A DNA stretch of 64,000 bases from an uncultured Spirochaetales bacterium (GCA_944392695.1 CALXXN010000001.1:186001-250000); one strand, 5' to 3'; shown: positions 16,674 to 25,207, counted from the first letter of the stretch. Numbers and translations are program-made. Notes: generated by a model not told the origin, from the letters alone.

Positions 16674-17284
16674 GTGAAGTCCAATGAGGACAGCTCGGAG
16701 TCGAGCCACAGTCTTGCCTTCAATGTGGTGAACCTGATCAGACAGTAGCCCTCGTCTGCAGGACCTGCGGGGTAGTAATGGTAGAAGATGTCCTTCCAGA
16801 GCCTGTTGAGTGTCTCACTGTCTGTGAATATGTCTGCTGTTCCAATAAGTGTGACACTATCAGCTTCCCTTACGAAGGAGATACCTGCTTTCGGATTCTT
16901 CCTGAGATGTGCCACCTTGTTTGAGGAACGGAAACTCGTCATCCAAAGCTCCCTGATGCCTTCATGGGCGATCACATCGATGGCTATTGGGCGTGGATAT
17001 CCCCCTTCATCGATTGTGGACAATGTCACATAGCCACACCTGTCCAGGACCCAGGAAGCCTTGTCTTCAACACCCATCCAGCGTTTCAGTGTCTTCAAAT
17101 CAACATTTGAGAGTGATCCAGTGCTGGCTTCAAGCTGCTCCTCGATTGAATGGCATGTGAAGAGTCCATCCTTGTAGCAGTGTATGCAGTAGTCCTCGTT
17201 GCGGTGACCATCGCCGTGTGTCCCGTACAGGTTTTGTGTTATCATCACCCTGCCACAGCTCTGGCAGATATGTTCATTGTCCAT
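16667..17284 (-). CDS. Zinc-ribbon plus pyridoxamine-phosphate-oxidase-fold protein
   Basis: 205 residues. The first about 45 form a zinc ribbon with CQSCG, then CIHCYKDGLFTC. The rest is a split-barrel flavin-binding domain (general stress protein 26/PPOX-like) with GYVTLSTIDEGGYPRPIAID, ELWMTSFRSSNKVAHLRKNP and ISFVREADSVTLIGTA. Such proteins bind FMN or F420 and act as oxidoreductases of unknown substrate. A TAATAT -10-like box (17294-17299) lies only 9 bases before the ATG, so any 5' UTR would be almost absent. Confidence 0.78.
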   Translation of the reverse strand: MDNEHICQSCGRVMITQNLYGTHGDGHRNEDYCIHCYKDGLFTCHSIEEQLEASTGSLSNVDLKTLKRWMGVEDKASWVLDRCGYVTLSTIDEGGYPRPIAIDVIAHEGIRELWMTSFRSSNKVAHLRKNPKAGISFVREADSVTLIGTADIFTDSETLNRLWKDIFYHYYPAGPADEGYCLIRFTTLKARLWLDSELSSLDFTQ

Positions 17285-17327
17285 ATGCTGATGATATTAC
17301 GGATACCTTCAGATTGGAATCTTGGAT

Positions 17328-17768
17328 TCAGGCTTTGAGCCGCTTCGTGAAGCAGATGATCCGGCCTGCTTCTTCAAAGCCTATGGCCTTGTGGAAGGCG
17401 AGGCTGTTTGAGTTGCCTAGTTCACAATCACTTGCGAACTCGCTGCAGCCTTGCTCTCCTGCCCAGGCTTCGCAGGCTGCGGCCAAGGCCCTGCCATAGC
17501 CTTTGCCCCTGTAAGCCTCTTGGACAAAGATACCTTCAAGATAGCCTACAGGGCTGGTGCTTGTACCTTCCACATAGTCCCGGCGCAGCTGGCACTGGGC
17601 AAAGCCGATGGGGATGCCATTGTCGAAGGCGAGGAAGAACTGGGTTGTCCCTGACCTCATCATCTGACCGAACTCATCGATAAGCCCGTCGATGGAGTTG
17701 TCAGGCCAGAGCTGCACAGCGAGCCCTGCCAGGGTTGTGATGTCGTCCCTTCCTGCTTTCACCAACAT
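17328..17768 (-). CDS. GNAT acetyltransferase resembling AAC(6')-type aminoglycoside acetyltransferases
   Basis: 146 residues, a full-length single GNAT domain. The acetyl-CoA loop is IFVQEAYRGKGYGRAL. The C-terminal block EFASDCELGNSNSLAFHKA with GFEEAGRIICFTK closely follows the pattern of AAC(6')-I enzymes, and the N-terminal LWPDNSIDGLIDEF also fits. These enzymes acetylate the 6'-amino group of aminoglycosides, but uncharacterised chromosomal relatives act on other amines, so resistance is only a possibility. A good GGAGGAAGG precedes the ATG. It sits 57 bp downstream of the FAD dehydrogenase, on the same strand. Confidence 0.72.
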   Translation of the reverse strand: MLVKAGRDDITTLAGLAVQLWPDNSIDGLIDEFGQMMRSGTTQFFLAFDNGIPIGFAQCQLRRDYVEGTSTSPVGYLEGIFVQEAYRGKGYGRALAAACEAWAGEQGCSEFASDCELGNSNSLAFHKAIGFEEAGRIICFTKRLKA

Positions 17769-17795
17769 GCTGGACCTTCCTCCTTGGAAATGAAG

Positions 17796-17819
17796 AGGGC
17801 TGCCATGCCTGGCAGCCCT
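17796..17819 (-). terminator. Hairpin between FAD dehydrogenase and acetyltransferase genes
   Basis: A 9-bp perfect stem AGGGCTGCC/GGCAGCCCT with a 6-base loop, seven bases after the stop of the minus-strand FAD dehydrogenase. In the minus direction it is followed by CTTCATTTCC, a weak U-tract, so termination may be partial. Confidence 0.55.
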
Positions 17820-17825
17820 GTATTG

Positions 17826-19112
17826 TCACTTGAGGTATTCCTCCATGCCACGGGAGGCCCTGATGCCACTGGCCCAGGCTCCTGTGATACCCCGGCTGGT
17901 GCCAGCGCCATCACCTGCGAAGAAGATGCCTTCCTCGACCTGGAAGTGCTCATCGCGGTAAGCAGGCTTGTTCGCGTAGAGCTTGATCTCAGGATAGTAC
18001 ATGATCGTGCTTGGATGGAGTATGCCGGGGACGATCGTATCGAGGTTCTTCATGGCAGACCAGATGTAGCGGAGGATCTTGCTTGGCATGGCAAGCGAGA
18101 TGTCCGAGGGGCTGGCTCCCTGCAGGGAGGGTTTGAAGTCATAGAGGTCGCCATTGAAGGTCGCGCTCTTGCTCCGGCGTCCAAGGCGGAAGTCACCCAC
18201 ACGCTGCATGAGTGGCTTGCCCCCTCCCATCAAGGCGGCCATCAGGCCGAGGTGTTCGGCGAACTCCTGCCCACTGGCAAGTGGTTCGGTGAAGCGTACC
18301 GTCTTGAGGAGGGCGAAGTTCACAAGTCCATTGTTCTTCGACTCGTCTGCGGCATAGGCGTGGCCGTTGACCGAGTACCAGATGTCACCACGGCTTGTCG
18401 CATACTTCTCTCGCACGACATGGGCATTGCCACTGTTCGTGCAGAAGGTGCGCACCTTCTCCTTGAAGTAGAACTTCGGATCGTAGTAGTCCTTGACTAT
18501 CGGGTAGTGCTCGATCCTGGTCTCGACACGGATGCCGACATCGAGGATGTTGTCGACGAAGGGCACCTCAAGCGACTGCATCACATCCTGCAGGAAGTGG
18601 AAGCCCTGGCGGCCTGGGGCCACAAGGAGGGTCTTGAAGCCTATCCTGCGCTTGTCGGTGAGTATCGTTCGCTCATTCTTGTCTACAGTGAGCATCTCCT
18701 CACCAAGCGAAAGGGTGACACCGGCCTCGTTGAGCTTCTTCTGGAGTTCCTTGATCAGTGCGAGGCCTCCATCTGTGCCAAGGTGGGTCTGGCGGATTTC
18801 AAGCAATGAACAGCCAAGGCGCTCGGCACGTGCCTGGTATGTTGCGATGTTTGATTTTGGAAGGATTGTTGGCTGGAGGAAACGGGTGACCTCCTCAAGA
18901 TAGGCGTCAGCTGTCTCCTGGTCCCAGTATTCAAGAGGGAAGCCTATGGGGAAGGTGAAGTTCATCTTGCAGTCGTTCCTCATGCCGCCCGTGGAGTAGG
19001 GCGCCTTGTCAATCATGAGGATGCTGATGTCCTTCTTACGCTCAATCAATGAGAAAGCCGCACCCATGCCAGCAGGTCCGGACCCGACTATGACAACATC
19101 ATATCTGTCCAT
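17826..19112 (-). CDS. FAD-dependent dehydrogenase (COG2509-like)
   Basis: A 428-residue flavoprotein. The N-terminal dinucleotide fold is YDVVIVGSGPAGMGAAFSLI. The C-terminal FAD signature is GIFFAGDGAGTSRGITGAWASG, with the last Gly-Asp contacting the flavin. The middle has the family's VAPGRQG and WYSVNGHAY segments. Length and architecture match the uncharacterised FAD-dependent dehydrogenase group common in anaerobes; the substrate is unknown. GGGAG lies 6 bases before the ATG. It is divergent from the HTH-Fic-like gene, with about 100 bp between them. Confidence 0.82.
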   Translation of the reverse strand: MDRYDVVIVGSGPAGMGAAFSLIERKKDISILMIDKAPYSTGGMRNDCKMNFTFPIGFPLEYWDQETADAYLEEVTRFLQPTILPKSNIATYQARAERLGCSLLEIRQTHLGTDGGLALIKELQKKLNEAGVTLSLGEEMLTVDKNERTILTDKRRIGFKTLLVAPGRQGFHFLQDVMQSLEVPFVDNILDVGIRVETRIEHYPIVKDYYDPKFYFKEKVRTFCTNSGNAHVVREKYATSRGDIWYSVNGHAYAADESKNNGLVNFALLKTVRFTEPLASGQEFAEHLGLMAALMGGGKPLMQRVGDFRLGRRSKSATFNGDLYDFKPSLQGASPSDISLAMPSKILRYIWSAMKNLDTIVPGILHPSTIMYYPEIKLYANKPAYRDEHFQVEEGIFFAGDGAGTSRGITGAWASGIRASRGMEEYLK

Positions 19113-19176
19113 GTCTTACTCCCATGGAAGTAAATCAGCAATTGGGGATTTGTGCAATCCCGCTATCTTTTTCCGC

Positions 19177-19205
19177 TTGAATGCATACCAAATTCGGGAT
19201 AGAAT
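19177..19205 (+). promoter_or_regulatory. Promoter for HTH-Fic-like gene, probably leaderless
   Basis: TTGAAT (19177-19182), an exact 17-bp spacer, TAGAAT (19200-19205). Seven bases later comes ATG 19213, so the predicted transcript would begin at or within one base of the start codon. No Shine-Dalgarno precedes that ATG. Confidence 0.6.
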
Positions 19206-19212
19206 GTACCGC

Positions 19213-20109
19213 ATGAAATATATCGGAGCCAAGGAACTTGCCATGAAATGGGGCGTCACGGAGCGTCGTGTGCGCCTGATGTGCCAAGAGGGGCGGATCG
19301 AGGGGGCCATGAAGCTTGGCTGGTCCTGGTCCATCCCCGCCGACGTGCCCAAGCCATCAGATGGACGCGTCATGCGTCATTATAAGACCTCGTCCATCCG
19401 TCTGGGAAGCATAGATGTCACCGCCCTCAACACGGAACGGGCCGTGAGCCCAATTGGGCAGGGCCTTTTCTCAAACCCTGGCACTGATGCGCTGGTAAGT
19501 GGGCTTGTCAGGCTTGGAAGCTTCATGGATGGGCGCGCCTTCACCTCTGACGAGGTCCAGTCCGTCTTCTCCTCATCTCCTTCCAGGAGCCTCTCTTATG
19601 CGGAAGTCTTGAAGATCTCCGCTTTCCGCTCTGTCCTGGTCAGGGCCCCAATGGCGGGACACCAGTACCTGACACGCTCCATCCTCGCCCTCCGCTCTTC
19701 TTTCACCCAGGGCTGGGATGACAGGGGAGGGCTTGGCTGGCGGGATGGTCATGCCGAGGCCTTGCCAGATGGGAGCATCACATCGATCAGCTTCCAGATG
19801 GAGACCTTCTTCCAGCAGTATGAGAGGGAGTGGAGGAACCTCCATCCCGTCTACAAGTCAGTAATACTCCTCACCCAGCTTGTGAAGGAACATCCCTTCG
19901 ACAGTGACAACGCATTATTCGCAATCATGGCATCCTCGGCGATGCTCTTGAGCGATGGCTTCCTTCCTCCGCTCCTCGATGAGGGTCATGCTGAGGAGCT
20001 CAGGGCTGCGATGGCCCTTGCGGTCAGGAGACATAATTACGAAGACCTCGCGCGCGTCTATGAACGCCTGATCCTGGCCTCATACCGCTTCATGGATCCG
20101 TTGGAGTGA
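19213..20109 (+). CDS. HTH DNA-binding protein with a degenerate Fic-like domain
   Basis: 298 residues from ATG 19213 (ATG 19204 overlaps the -10 box). Residues about 1-50 are a MerR/excisionase-like helix-turn-helix: YIGAKELAMKWGVTERRVRL followed by a wing ending in SIPADVPKP. The rest resembles a Fic fold, but the active-site motif HPFx(D/E)GNGR reads HPFDSDNALF (about residues 233-242). The His is kept while the anion-hole Gly and catalytic Arg are lost. AMP transfer is therefore unlikely; a transcription regulator that uses a dead Fic domain as sensor is my inference. It is followed 3 bp later by the D-aminoacylase gene. Confidence 0.65.
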   Translation: MKYIGAKELAMKWGVTERRVRLMCQEGRIEGAMKLGWSWSIPADVPKPSDGRVMRHYKTSSIRLGSIDVTALNTERAVSPIGQGLFSNPGTDALVSGLVRLGSFMDGRAFTSDEVQSVFSSSPSRSLSYAEVLKISAFRSVLVRAPMAGHQYLTRSILALRSSFTQGWDDRGGLGWRDGHAEALPDGSITSISFQMETFFQQYEREWRNLHPVYKSVILLTQLVKEHPFDSDNALFAIMASSAMLLSDGFLPPLLDEGHAEELRAAMALAVRRHNYEDLARVYERLILASYRFMDPLE

Positions 20110-20112
20110 AAG

Positions 20113-21693
20113 ATGTACGACGTCCTCTTCTGCGATGCGCTTGTCGTGGATGGTTCTGGCCGTGAGCCATACAGGGCAAATGTCGCGACAGTCTCTTCAT
20201 CAATCGCCTTGATTGGCAAGGAACGTCCACGGGCACGGCGTGTGGTCGACTGCCATGGGCGTGCGCTCATGCCAGGTTTCATAGACATCCATGCTCACGA
20301 TGAGGCCTATGCTCTTGGGGATGGCCACATGGCCTTGAAACGTGCCCAGGGGATCACGTCATCGCTTTCTGGCAATTGTGGCATAGGTGTCTTCCCCCTT
20401 GTGGATGATGGAAGCAGCCTGTCAGCCTTGGCTGACGATGTGCTTGGACACATCAGGAGGCCCTGGCCTTGGAAGGACTTCCCTGGTTATGTGGATGTCT
20501 TGAAACGTCATGGCATGGGTATCAACATGGGCTTCCTGCAGGCCCACTCACCACTACGCCATGCGGTGATGGGAAGTGATGTCGACAGGACGGCCAGTCC
20601 AGAAGAGATCGAGGCGATGTGCCGCCTCCTGGATTCCTCCCTCTCCTGTGGAGCCTTCGGCTTCTCGACGGGGCTGTATTACAGGCCGTGCATCAGTGCG
20701 GGACGTGATGAGCTCCGGGCCCTCCTGTCAGTCGTCAGCAAGCATGACGCCATCTTCAGTGTGCATTTGAGGAGTGAGGGCGACCAGGTCCTCGAAGCGC
20801 TTGAAGAGGTGCTCTCGCTCTCACTTGAAACCGGTGCCAGGCTGGAACTCAGTCACTTCAAGGTCATAGGAAGCCGCAACCAGGACAAGGTGCCAAGGGC
20901 ATTGGAGCTTGTCCATTCCTATAAGGACAGGGGCTTGGATGTCGCCTTCGACCAGTATCCTTATGACTATGGCTCGACGAGCCTCTTCTCCCTCCTGCCT
21001 CCTTGGATGCTGACGCTCTCACGGACCGAGCTGCGTTTTGCCTTGCAACTCGACAGTGAGAGGAGTGAAGCTAAGAAGGAGATCCTGGACCCTGATGGCT
21101 GGGAGAGCATCTACGCCTTGGAAGGTCCTGGAGAGATCAGGATCCTCCACCTCGACAGCAGGGACGACCTCGATGGACTCAGCCTCGAGGAGCTTGGGGA
21201 GCGTTCCTCCTCGGATCCACTTGATGCCCTTTTCGACGTCCTCTCCGAGGAGCGTGGGGCTGCTGTGATGAGTGATGTCACACAGAGCAGGGAGTCCCTG
21301 GAGGCCATCATGGCTGATGACCTGATGTGCTTCTCCACGGATGCGCTCTATTCGTCGATCCCTGGACATGAGCGCTCACACTCTGCGGCTATCGAGCTTC
21401 TTTCCAACTACTGTTTGAAGCGTGGTGTCCTCACACTGCCTGACTGCGTCAGGAGGATGAGTGGCGAGCCTGCCCGCAGGCTTGGCCTCAAGGAGCGGGG
21501 GATTTTGCGTGAGGGCGCCCAGGCAGACCTCGTCCTCCTGGACCTCGACACCCTGTCAAGCGTGTGGACGGATGGACGCAACCCCGGCGTCGACCTGGTC
21601 CTGGTCAATGGACAGGTGGTCCTGGAGGAAGGGCGCGTTCTCGATGTGGACCCTGGCGTGCTTTTGTTGCCAAGCCGCCAAGGCTCGTGTTAA
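20113..21693 (+). CDS. N-acyl-D-amino-acid deacylase family amidohydrolase
   Basis: A 526-residue metal-dependent amidohydrolase. Landmarks are the MPGFIDIHAHDEAY metal ligands (about residue 55), LSGNCGIGVFP carrying the bridging Cys typical of D-aminoacylases, VHLRSEGDQ, LELSHFKVIG, and the late Asp in MCFSTDALYSS. The C terminus has the composite-domain return ILREGAQADLVLLDLD. It probably hydrolyses N-acyl-D-amino acids or related dipeptides, feeding carbon and nitrogen from cell-wall debris. It is the second gene after the HTH-Fic-like gene and 13 bp before the DtxR-type regulator. Confidence 0.85.
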   Translation: MYDVLFCDALVVDGSGREPYRANVATVSSSIALIGKERPRARRVVDCHGRALMPGFIDIHAHDEAYALGDGHMALKRAQGITSSLSGNCGIGVFPLVDDGSSLSALADDVLGHIRRPWPWKDFPGYVDVLKRHGMGINMGFLQAHSPLRHAVMGSDVDRTASPEEIEAMCRLLDSSLSCGAFGFSTGLYYRPCISAGRDELRALLSVVSKHDAIFSVHLRSEGDQVLEALEEVLSLSLETGARLELSHFKVIGSRNQDKVPRALELVHSYKDRGLDVAFDQYPYDYGSTSLFSLLPPWMLTLSRTELRFALQLDSERSEAKKEILDPDGWESIYALEGPGEIRILHLDSRDDLDGLSLEELGERSSSDPLDALFDVLSEERGAAVMSDVTQSRESLEAIMADDLMCFSTDALYSSIPGHERSHSAAIELLSNYCLKRGVLTLPDCVRRMSGEPARRLGLKERGILREGAQADLVLLDLDTLSSVWTDGRNPGVDLVLVNGQVVLEEGRVLDVDPGVLLLPSRQGSC

Positions 21694-21706
21694 ACAAGGA
21701 GTCAAG

Positions 21707-22084
21707 ATGCAGAAATCTGGTGAAGACTATTTGGAAGCCATACTGATGATCGAGATCCGCAACTCGAGTGAGAGTGTCAGGAGCACTGACATCGCCCGCC
21801 AGCTCGGTGTGTCCAAGCCCAGTGTCTCAAGGGCGATGTCAAACCTGAAAGCCGAAGGCTGCATAGACATGCAGACCTATGGGGAGGTCTCACTCACGGC
21901 AAAGGGACGCAGGATCGCCGAGGAGGTCTATGACCGCCACCGCATGCTGACGCTCTTCTTCCGGGACATCCTTGGTGTCGGGAAGGAGGTTGCTGAACAC
22001 GATGCCTGCCTGATCGAGCATGACATCTCCCGTGAGAGCATGCAGCGCCTCACAGACTTCATCCGGAATTACAAGGACAAGTGA
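21707..22084 (+). CDS. DtxR/MntR-family metal-dependent regulator, short form
   Basis: 125 residues from ATG 21707 behind AAGGAG; the long upstream extension is a shadow of the previous gene. The start KSGEDYLEAILMIEI and the helix-turn-helix STDIARQLGVSKPSVSRAM match MntR-like DtxR proteins. The dimerisation helices retain DRHRMLTLFF, GKEVAEHDACLIEHDIS, with Asp/Glu/His positions suitable for Mn2+ or Fe2+ ligands. There is no SH3-like third domain. It probably represses metal uptake genes elsewhere; no transporter lies adjacent apart from the more distant corA. Overlaps the HAD gene by one base. Confidence 0.85.
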   Translation: MQKSGEDYLEAILMIEIRNSSESVRSTDIARQLGVSKPSVSRAMSNLKAEGCIDMQTYGEVSLTAKGRRIAEEVYDRHRMLTLFFRDILGVGKEVAEHDACLIEHDISRESMQRLTDFIRNYKDK

Positions 22085-22659
22085 TGGAACTTTTCATCTT
22101 CGACCTTGGTGGGGTCATACTGGGGAACATCGGTGTCGAGGCCGAAGCATCTGCAAGGCTTGGTCTCGATGAAGGTGTTTTCCATGAGGACTACGGCCTC
22201 CACCTCAACACGCTGATGGCTGGTTACTGGACGATGGAGACATATTACCGCCATCTTGAGGAACGTTTCGGTGTCAGTGTGGAAGGCGATCTGATGAGGC
22301 TGTGTTTCCATCCCACAGTGGATGAGGCGGTGCTTTCCATCGTGGATGGACTCCGGTCGGCAGGACACAGGGTCGTAGTTGGTTCGAACACATACTCGAG
22401 CCACTGGTACGTCATGGATGAGTTGGATATCGCATGCCACTTCGACGCCCTCTATGCAAGTCACCTCATCCATGCTGTGAAGCCACATGCCGCCTTCTTC
22501 GACACGGTCCTGATGGCGGAGGGCCATGGTCCAGGGAGGACCCACTTCATAGATGACAGCCCTGTCAATGTCGAAGGGGCCAGGGCTGTTGGCATCGATG
22601 GACATGTGCACACAGGTTCCGCCAGTCAGCTCAGGGAGGAGTTGTCTTCTTGGTTGTGA
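22084..22659 (+). CDS. HAD-family hydrolase (subfamily IA)
   Basis: 191 residues from ATG 22084. Motif I is FIFDLGGVILGN; the second Asp of the usual DxD is replaced by Gly, as in the epoxide hydrolase/haloacid dehalogenase-like YihX group. Motif II is VVVGSNTYSSH, the Lys lies in HAVKPHAAFFD, and motif III is THFIDDSPVNVEGARAVG. The likely substrate is a small phosphate ester. The C-terminal end overlaps the candidate TTG start of the kinase gene. Confidence 0.8.
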   Translation: MELFIFDLGGVILGNIGVEAEASARLGLDEGVFHEDYGLHLNTLMAGYWTMETYYRHLEERFGVSVEGDLMRLCFHPTVDEAVLSIVDGLRSAGHRVVVGSNTYSSHWYVMDELDIACHFDALYASHLIHAVKPHAAFFDTVLMAEGHGPGRTHFIDDSPVNVEGARAVGIDGHVHTGSASQLREELSSWL

Positions 22660-24329
22660 GGATGCCACGCCAGGGTTTGAGGACCAGGATCTTGCTGTCG
22701 ATCCTCCTTTCCGTCCTCATCGCCGTCATCCCTGTCCTTGTCTTCCTCTTCAGTTATGGCGAGGACTTGACGACGGAGAACCTCTATGACCAGCTCGATG
22801 TCTCGATGGACGACATACAGATACGTTTCTCCCAGTCGATGGATGGCTTTGAAGATGCCTTGTACAGCTTTTCTTCATCAAATGTGGTACGTCAGTGGCT
22901 TGCAGGGGATGAGGTAGGGCCGATCCCATTGGCCTTGGCAGCATCCTATGCGCTTGGGGGCAGGGAGGAACAGGCCTGGATCCACCTGGTCGCGGCAGAT
23001 GGGCATCTCATCGCCTCCACCTCACCCGTCAGGATCCAGGTCGCGGACTTCCAGGAGCGTCTGCCATCAGGATCGCCTGATGGCCTTGCCGTCACAACTG
23101 ACTGGAGGCTTGGTGGCGTGGTCGCCAACATGATGCTCCCGCTCTATGATTCAAGTGGCACGCTCATGGGCTGGGCCTTGCTGGATGTGCTTGGGGACCA
23201 GTTCGTGCATTATGCGGACCCCGCCCTTGTGAACGAGGTCTGTCTTTACAACAGTTCGACAGGCATGGTCTCCTCACTGATCCATTTTGATGACTACAGG
23301 GCCTTGGATGATGGCTGGGTCTTCTCCAACTATGATTTCACTGAAGGTTTCCATGAAGAAGGTGGTGTGCTGATGTGTCACAAGGACCTGCCACATGGCT
23401 TCAGCTTGATTGGTTACCTGGACATATCACCATACATGGCCTCGCTCAACAACTTCTACCGCTTGAGCGTGGCTGTCATCGCTGGCGCAGCCATATTCTC
23501 ACTGATCACCGCCTTCTTCCTTGCGGACTCGCTGGTCCGTCCGCTCAGGGCGATGATCAGCGCCATGGGCGAGGTGGAGAAGGGTGACCTGGCAGTCAGG
23601 GTGGGCACTGGCAGTGTCGTCGAGTTGAGCGAACTCGCGGACAAGTTCAATGAGATGCTTGGCAAGATCAAGGAGTTGATGATGAAGAATGAGGAGGAGG
23701 CCGAGAAGGTCCGTGAGGCCGAACGCAAGGCCTTGGAAGCCCAGATGCGGCCCCACTTCCTCTTCAACACGCTGAACGTGATCCGCTCCATGGCCCGGAT
23801 GCATCACGAGGCCCAGATCGAGGACATCACGATAAAACTCGGCCGCCTGCTCCGTTACGCCGTCGACAATCATGAGAGCACGGAGACACTGGCCAACAGC
23901 TTCCTGATGGTCGACAGCTATCTTGGGATACAACGTGTGCGTTACGGTGAGAAGCTGAGCGCCAGGCTCTTGCTCGAGGATGGTCTTGGGGATGTCGTCA
24001 CCCCTAAGCTGTTGATCCAGCCCTTGGTTGAGAACGCGCTCAACCATGGTCTGGAGCCTAAGCTTGGTGACTGGGAGCTCTCTGTCGAGGCCTCCTATGA
24101 TGCCCACACCAGTCTTGTGAGCATCACTGTCAGTGACAATGGTGTGGGTTTCGACCCCTCTCCTTGGTCGGATCCTGAGAGTTTCGCACAGAGTCCACAT
24201 ACCGGCATGTACAATGTGTACAAGCGTTTGATGCTTTATTATGGTAAGAAGGCTTCATTTGAGGTAGAATCCAAGCTGGGTGGTGGAACGCGTATCACAC
24301 TGCGCTTTCCGAAGGGTATTGGAGGTTGA
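22650..24329 (+). CDS. YesM-type sensor histidine kinase
   Basis: About 559 residues. The start could be TTG 22650, ten bases after GGGAGG, or ATG 22662. An N-terminal membrane helix (ILLSILLSVLIAVIPVLVFL) leads to a roughly 230-residue extracytoplasmic sensor region. A second helix (AVIAGAAIFSLITAFFLADS) and a HAMP linker follow. The kinase begins with the phospho-acceptor motif RPHFLFNTLNVIRSMAR and ends with an ATPase having LLIQPLVENALNHG, DNGVGF and GGGTRITLRF. The response-regulator gene overlaps by a few bases around the stop. Such pairs usually control carbohydrate uptake. Confidence 0.9.
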   Translation: MVVRMPRQGLRTRILLSILLSVLIAVIPVLVFLFSYGEDLTTENLYDQLDVSMDDIQIRFSQSMDGFEDALYSFSSSNVVRQWLAGDEVGPIPLALAASYALGGREEQAWIHLVAADGHLIASTSPVRIQVADFQERLPSGSPDGLAVTTDWRLGGVVANMMLPLYDSSGTLMGWALLDVLGDQFVHYADPALVNEVCLYNSSTGMVSSLIHFDDYRALDDGWVFSNYDFTEGFHEEGGVLMCHKDLPHGFSLIGYLDISPYMASLNNFYRLSVAVIAGAAIFSLITAFFLADSLVRPLRAMISAMGEVEKGDLAVRVGTGSVVELSELADKFNEMLGKIKELMMKNEEEAEKVREAERKALEAQMRPHFLFNTLNVIRSMARMHHEAQIEDITIKLGRLLRYAVDNHESTETLANSFLMVDSYLGIQRVRYGEKLSARLLLEDGLGDVVTPKLLIQPLVENALNHGLEPKLGDWELSVEASYDAHTSLVSITVSDNGVGFDPSPWSDPESFAQSPHTGMYNVYKRLMLYYGKKASFEVESKLGGGTRITLRFPKGIGG

Positions 24330-24331
24330 AG

Positions 24332-25111
24332 ATGAGTTTTACGGTCTTGTTGGTCGAAGATGAGCAGCTGGTGAGGGAGGAGATCGCTGAGACGACACCT
24401 TGGCAGTCGTTGGGGCTGGAACTCATCGCGACAAGCGCCGATGGTGTCGATGGTGAAGCCCAGATCCGTTTGCTGAATCCCGATATCGTGGTCACCGACA
24501 TCCGCCTTCCCGGCCAGGATGGCCTGACGATGCTCCGCCGTGCCCAGGTCGCGCACGCATTGATTCTTTCTGGTTACACCGACTTCTCCTATACGAGGGA
24601 GGCGATACGGCTTGGAGTCTTCGACTACCTGCAGAAGCCTGTGGACTCGAAGGAATTCGAGGACGCGCTGCGTGGCATCGCCTCACGGATCAGGGAGGAG
24701 GACCAGGCGATGTTCTCTGTCCTGCACCAGATCCATGCGAACACACCCGAGCTGATCATGCTCCCGAAGAGCGTCGACAATCATATCATCAACTCCGTGA
24801 TCGGCTTTGTCGCGACCCACTATGGCCAGCCTGTCGGACTTGCCGAGGCTGCTGAGTTCATCGAAGTCTCTGAAAGCCACCTGTCCCGGCTTTTCAAGGA
24901 GGAGACCGGGTTGAATTTCCTCCAGTATTTGAACGCCTGGCGTGTCAACAGGGCCACAGAGATGATGATGGATCCAAGGCGCAACATATCAGAAGTCGCA
25001 CTCGAATGCGGTTTCCCGTCCCCGGGCTACTTCGCAAAGATCTTCAAGCGTTTCACAGGGCTCACCCCTTCCCAGTACAGGGACAAGAAGTCGAGCTTGA
25101 AAATCAACTGA
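24332..25111 (+). CDS. YesN-type AraC-family response regulator
   Basis: 259 residues from ATG 24332, six bases after GGAGG. The receiver domain has VLLVEDEQLV, phospho-acceptor Asp in VVTDIRLPGQDG, the Thr/Ser in LILSGYTDF and Lys in YLQKPVD. A short linker leads to a C-terminal pair of AraC helix-turn-helix motifs (LAEAAEFIEVSESHLSRLFK and ISEVALECGFPSPGYFAKIF). It is the cognate partner of the upstream kinase. The target genes are not identifiable here; no sugar ABC transporter is adjacent. Confidence 0.92.
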   Translation: MSFTVLLVEDEQLVREEIAETTPWQSLGLELIATSADGVDGEAQIRLLNPDIVVTDIRLPGQDGLTMLRRAQVAHALILSGYTDFSYTREAIRLGVFDYLQKPVDSKEFEDALRGIASRIREEDQAMFSVLHQIHANTPELIMLPKSVDNHIINSVIGFVATHYGQPVGLAEAAEFIEVSESHLSRLFKEETGLNFLQYLNAWRVNRATEMMMDPRRNISEVALECGFPSPGYFAKIFKRFTGLTPSQYRDKKSSLKIN

Positions 25112-25140
25112 ATTCCAAGGCCAGGTTTTTCTCTATATGT

Positions 25141-25198
25141 TGCAACATCTTGCAAGGCATGTGCAAATATTTTGTGCATGTTCATGCAGTTTTATGCA
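25141..25198 (+). repeat. Phased TGCA array upstream of the BCAA promoter
   Basis: TGCA occurs six times, at 25141, 25151, 25162, 25175, 25185 and 25195. Spacings are 10, 11, 13, 10 and 10 bp, so most copies fall on the same helix face. The array ends 10 bp before the -35 box at 25208. It is a candidate activator or repressor binding region. Confidence 0.5.
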
Positions 25199-25207
25199 TG
25201 GACTTGA

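Noticed and set aside
17784-18809. A 341-codon open frame antisense to the FAD dehydrogenase
   Set aside because: The opposite strand encodes a full flavoprotein with both FAD signatures; the antisense frame lacks a ribosome site and recognisable motifs.
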